Shown: positions 61,579 to 64,000 of the stretch, piece after piece
Position numbering within the stretch: the first letter of the stretch is position 1
Layout of the letters: each line of letters opens with the position of its first letter
Assembly (NCBI GenBank): GCA_023418595.1
Contig: JAEZZI010000018.1
Span: 62,001-126,000, forward strand
DNA: 64,000 nt
Direction of reading: 5' to 3'
DNA from: Pseudomonadota bacterium
GTDB lineage: Bacteria; Pseudomonadota; Alphaproteobacteria; Sphingomonadales; Sphingomonadaceae
Notes under the pieces: generated by a model
Databases searched by the model: none
What the model saw: only the letters and a program-made list of their open reading frames with translations
Told to the model about the DNA's origin: nothing
Made by a program: the position numbers and the translations under genes

Positions 61579-61920
61579 ATGACCTATGTCGTCACCGACG
61601 CCTGCATCCGCTGCAAATATATGGACTGCGTCGAAGTCTGCCCGGTCGATTGCTTCTACGAAGGCGAAAACATGCTGGTCATCAATCCCAACGAGTGCAT
61701 CGATTGCGGCGTGTGCGAGCCCGAATGCCCGGCAGAGGCGATCCTGCCCGATACCGAAAACGGTCTCGAAAAATGGCTTGAGCTGAACAGCACCTTCTCG
61801 GCGCAATGGCCCAACGTCACCTCGAACAGCGGCCAGACGCCGGCCGATGCCGACGAGCACAAGGGCGAAGAGGGCAAGTTCGAGAAATATTTCTCGCCCG
61901 AACCCGGCGCCGGCGACTGA
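61579..61920 (+). CDS. fdxA: 7Fe ferredoxin FdxA
   Basis: A 113-residue ferredoxin. Cys9, 17 and 50 match the 3Fe-4S ligands and Cys21, 40, 43 and 46 the 4Fe-4S ligands of the Azotobacter FdI type; Cys12 and Cys25 are also conserved. The C-terminal FdxA extension (EKWLELNSTFSAQWPNVT) is present, so this is the low-potential electron carrier found near carD in many alphaproteobacteria. AAGGAG precedes the ATG. Confidence 0.96.
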   Translation: MTYVVTDACIRCKYMDCVEVCPVDCFYEGENMLVINPNECIDCGVCEPECPAEAILPDTENGLEKWLELNSTFSAQWPNVTSNSGQTPADADEHKGEEGKFEKYFSPEPGAGD

Positions 61921-61959
61921 TCGGTTCGCAGCCGCAACGGCCCAGCTTAGCCGCGGCGC

Positions 61960-61977
61960 TTATCCCCGTTATCCACA
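61960..61977 (+). promoter_or_regulatory. Consensus DnaA box with an abutting near-copy
   Basis: TTATCCACA at 61969-61977 is a perfect DnaA box; TTATCCCCG at 61960-61968 directly abuts it as a degenerate copy. Both lie in the spacer between fdxA and the CarD gene. Two sites are few for an origin. Confidence 0.5.
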
Positions 61978-61990
61978 GCCTTTCGCGCCC

Positions 61991-62006
61991 GCGTCATATA
62001 TGACGC
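61991..62006. promoter_or_regulatory. Perfect palindrome GCGTCATATATGACGC
   Basis: A 16-base perfect palindrome 13 bases after the DnaA box, about 190 bases ahead of the CarD start. The size and AT-rich centre suit an operator. The binding protein is unknown. Confidence 0.55.
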
Positions 62007-62050
62007 TGGGCTGGTAATTTTGTTACGAATCTGCTAAACAATCCCCAAGA

Positions 62051-62077
62051 AGCGCAGGGACAGGTCGCCCCTGCGCT
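62051..62077 (+). promoter_or_regulatory. Leader hairpin upstream of the CarD gene
   Basis: AGCGCAGGG and CCCTGCGCT form a 9-base-pair stem around a 9-base loop, about 120 bases before the start. No T-run follows. It may stabilise a long leader. Confidence 0.5.
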
Positions 62078-62195
62078 ATTCGGAGACGTACGAAATTCAC
62101 CACCGCCGGTCCGTCCGCGGGGTCGCTCGCCATTTTGGTCGCCCCCTTCTTCCGCTACCGGATCGGCGTTTACCCATGAAAGGTAGGTATCCCGC

Positions 62196-62729
62196 ATGGC
62201 TTCCAAAGCCCTGTCCTTCGACGTCGGCGATTATGTCGTCTATCCCAAGCACGGCGTCGGTCGCGTCATCGAACTGCAAAAGTCCGAAATCGCCGGCATG
62301 CAGCTCGAACTCTATGTGCTGCGTTTCGAAAAGGAGCGGATGACGCTCCGCGTGCCCACCAACAAGGCCGAAAGCGTCGGCATGCGCAAGCTGTCGAGCG
62401 ACAAGACGCTCCGCGAAGCGCTCGACACATTGAAGGGCAAGCCCAAGGTCAAGCGCACCATGTGGTCGCGTCGCGCCCAGGAATATGAAGCGAAGATCAA
62501 TTCGGGCGACCTGGTGTCGATCGCCGAAGTGGTCCGCGACCTGTTCCGCGCCGACGACCAGCCCGAGCAGAGCTATTCCGAACGCCAGATCTTCGAAGCG
62601 GCCGCCAGCCGCCTGGCGCGCGAACTCGCGGCGATGGAACAGGTGGACGAGCCGACCGCGCTCGAAAAGCTGCTCGAAATCCTGCGCGCGGCAGCCGCGA
62701 TCCACAACAGGGACAAGGTGCCCGCGTAA
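62196..62729 (+). CDS. CarD family transcriptional regulator
   Basis: A 177-residue CarD/CdnL protein. The N-terminal RNA-polymerase-interaction domain starts DVGDYVVYPKHGVGRVIEL, and a helical DNA-binding domain follows (KVKRTMWSRRAQEYEAKINSG, then EVVRDLFRADDQPEQSYSERQIFEAA). It binds RNA polymerase beta at open complexes, mainly at rRNA promoters. The upstream spacer of 275 bases carries a DnaA-like box, a palindrome and a hairpin. A terminator follows at 62763. Confidence 0.95.
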   Translation: MASKALSFDVGDYVVYPKHGVGRVIELQKSEIAGMQLELYVLRFEKERMTLRVPTNKAESVGMRKLSSDKTLREALDTLKGKPKVKRTMWSRRAQEYEAKINSGDLVSIAEVVRDLFRADDQPEQSYSERQIFEAAASRLARELAAMEQVDEPTALEKLLEILRAAAAIHNRDKVPA

Positions 62730-62762
62730 CCCGCGCGACGTTTTTCCCATACCGAACCGAAG

Positions 62763-62793
62763 GAGGCGGGTCCGACAAGGGCTCGCCTCTTTT
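62763..62793 (+). terminator. Rho-independent terminator after the CarD gene
   Basis: GAGGCG and CGCCTC pair across a 15-base loop and run into TTTT. The stem is short but GC-rich. Confidence 0.65.
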
Positions 62794-62796
62794 CGT

Positions 62797-62825
62797 TTGA
62801 CCGCTTCCCGCGTGTGTTATATAGA
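62797..62825 (+). promoter_or_regulatory. Sigma-70-type promoter for the first GIN gene
   Basis: TTGACC at 62797-62802 and TATAGA at 62820-62825 are spaced by 17 bases, close to the housekeeping consensus. The ribosome-binding site AAAGGAG and the ATG at 62848 follow within 25 bases, so the leader would be very short. Confidence 0.55.
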
Positions 62826-62847
62826 TAATACACAAAGGAGATATCCC

Positions 62848-63591
62848 ATGCGCAGCCTGTTGATCGCCCTCACCGCCCTGCCGCTGATGGCGTGCAACGG
62901 CGACGCCACGATCGGCGAGAAATCGGGAACCGTGGTCGAAGCACAGGGCAGCGGCGACGCGCGAAGCTATGCCGTGCGCGATTTCGCCAAGGTCGAACTG
63001 CGCGGATCGGACGATGTCGAGGTTTCGACCGGCGGCGATTTTTCCGTCCGGGCCGAGGGCGATCCGAAGATTCTGGATCAACTCGAGATCCGCATCGACG
63101 GCGACCGGCTGATCGTCGGGCGCAAGGATCGCGCGGGCTGGAACTGGGGCGGTGACGACGGCGATGTTCGCATCCTGGTGTCGATGCCGACGATCCGCAG
63201 CGGCATGCTGGCGGGATCGGGCGACCTGACGATCAATCGCGCGACCGGCGATTTCGACGGGGATCTCGCGGGATCGGGAGACATGACGATCGGCATCTTG
63301 CAGGGCGGGCGTGCGGATTTTTCGCTGGCTGGATCGGGCACGATCGCCGCCAGCGGCCAGATCGACCGGTTCGACCTGTCGATCGCCGGATCGGGCAATT
63401 TCGATGCGCCGGGACTGACCGCCAGCAATGCCGAAATCAACATCGCGGGGTCCGGCGACGTTCGCGCGCTGGTCAATGGCGACGCGTCGATCGCGATCAT
63501 GGGGTCGGGCGACGTCGACCTGGGCCCGCAGGCGCGGTGCAGCGTCAACAAGATGGGATCGGGCGAGGTTCGCTGCGGCAGCACAAGCTGA
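62848..63591 (+). CDS. Head GIN domain (DUF2807) lipoprotein
   Basis: A 247-residue lipoprotein (lipobox LMAC, Cys at about residue 15). The DUF2807 beta-helix has repeated AGSG turns: LAGSGDLTINRATGDF, LAGSGDMTIGIL, LAGSGTIAASG, IAGSGNF, IAGSGDV, IMGSGDV and KMGSGEV. The start signature FAKVELRGSDDVEV is typical of head-GIN proteins. They are envelope proteins of unknown function, possibly adhesive. A second GIN gene follows 39 bases later. Confidence 0.9.
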   Translation: MRSLLIALTALPLMACNGDATIGEKSGTVVEAQGSGDARSYAVRDFAKVELRGSDDVEVSTGGDFSVRAEGDPKILDQLEIRIDGDRLIVGRKDRAGWNWGGDDGDVRILVSMPTIRSGMLAGSGDLTINRATGDFDGDLAGSGDMTIGILQGGRADFSLAGSGTIAASGQIDRFDLSIAGSGNFDAPGLTASNAEINIAGSGDVRALVNGDASIAIMGSGDVDLGPQARCSVNKMGSGEVRCGSTS

Positions 63592-63630
63592 AGGCTTGTC
63601 TGGTGGGGGAATGAGTGCGAGCTTCGCGGC

Positions 63631-64000
63631 ATGATCCCGCTGACGCTCGCACTCATTGCGCTTTCGCTCCCCAGCCCCAGGCAATCGCACGACCGCACGG
63701 TCATGCTCACCAGTTTCGACCGGGTTCGCGTCGAAGGTCCGTTCGACGTGACGCTGACGACGGGCAAGGGCGCGGGCGGCGTGCTGTCGGGCGACACGCG
63801 CGCGATCGACGGCGTCAGCATACGCGTCGAAGGACGCACGCTGGTCGTCAGCGCGGGCGCGAATGGCTGGGGCGGCTATCCGGGCGATGCGAAGGGGCAG
63901 GTCAAGGTCAAAGTGACCACGCCGATGCTGCGCGCCGCCGCGGTCGCGGGCGGCGGCCAGTTGCGGATCGACCATGTCCGCGCCCAGACGGTCGATCTGT
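63631..64000 (+). CDS. Second GIN domain (DUF2807) protein, partial
   Basis: About 123 residues are visible before the window ends. It opens with a signal-peptide-like MIPLTLALIALSLPSPRQS, then FDRVRVEGPFDVTLTTGKGAGGVLSGD and LRAAAVAGGGQLRIDHVRA, the DUF2807 pattern. It has no lipobox, unlike the gene before it. The two probably form an operon. Confidence 0.82.
   Translation, partial: MIPLTLALIALSLPSPRQSHDRTVMLTSFDRVRVEGPFDVTLTTGKGAGGVLSGDTRAIDGVSIRVEGRTLVVSAGANGWGGYPGDAKGQVKVKVTTPMLRAAAVAGGGQLRIDHVRAQTVDL

Noticed and set aside
61921..62195. Chromosomal origin of replication
   Set aside because: Only one perfect DnaA box and one degenerate copy are present, with no long AT-rich unwinding region and no dnaA, dnaN or hemE nearby. 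It is reported only as a possible DnaA-linked regulatory region.

Overview
The window is chromosomal DNA from a high-GC alphaproteobacterium, most likely a sphingomonad (Sphingomonas or a close relative). Pointers are the Xanthomonas/Caulobacter-type TonB receptor, 'spinster'-type MFS genes beside TonB receptors, the order rnd-lptC-lptA-lptB-rpoN, the cisplatin-type ATP-dependent DNA ligase, the CarD/FdxA/S4/SUV3-helicase block, and many extragenic palindromes of the REP kind. I see no phage, transposase, CRISPR array or rRNA. There is one tRNA, tRNA-Thr(GGT). Both ends cut a gene: a J-domain protein on the left and a GIN-domain protein on the right.

Layout. 1-5.1 kb: J-protein and BolA (divergent), an SGNH hydrolase coupled to an oligopeptidase B-like peptidase, a TonB-like protein and a small TPR protein. 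5.2-7.4 kb: aminopeptidase P and a cupin. 7.6-13.2 kb: small ORF, tRNA-Thr, the LPS-transport/sigma-54 operon (rnd, lptC, lptA, lptB, rpoN), TerC. 13.4-20.2 kb: a glycine-rich double cold-shock protein, an operon of glycerate kinase, SLC13 permease and a degenerate sensor, then the DNA ligase. 20.2-25.3 kb: M16 double peptidase, an exported methyltransferase, threonine synthase. 25.5-27.5 kb: ECF sigma, anti-sigma and fasciclin lipoprotein.

27.5-36.4 kb is the most distinctive accessory locus: a large TonB receptor, two translationally coupled flavin-dependent halogenase-like proteins, a LacI regulator and an MFS permease. Two identical palindromic sites in the leader look like the LacI operator. 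36.5-43.3 kb is housekeeping translation: rpmI, rplT, pheS, pheT, an SDR enzyme and prfC. 43.4-47.8 kb is a second uptake locus: TonB receptor and MFS, divergent from a TetR gene with a clear palindromic operator between them. 47.8-50.7 kb: an orphan membrane protein, DUF177 and cytochrome bc1 chaperone, bamE, an RcnB-like protein. 50.9-53.3 kb: a processive GT2 glycosyltransferase coupled to an NfrA-C-like outer-membrane barrel, a candidate minimal surface-glycan system. 53.3-56.8 kb: TauE/SafE with a TIGR02186 protein, then a HerA-type ATPase. 56.9-64 kb: M23 peptidase, SUV3-like helicase, S4 protein, FdxA, CarD, and two GIN-domain proteins.

The best candidates for under-described biology are the TonB/halogenase/LacI locus, the truncated NfrB/NfrA-C pair, the ECF/RskA/fasciclin unit and the exported methyltransferase beside a secreted M16 protease. 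All functional links are inferred from gene order and motifs; no search could be run.
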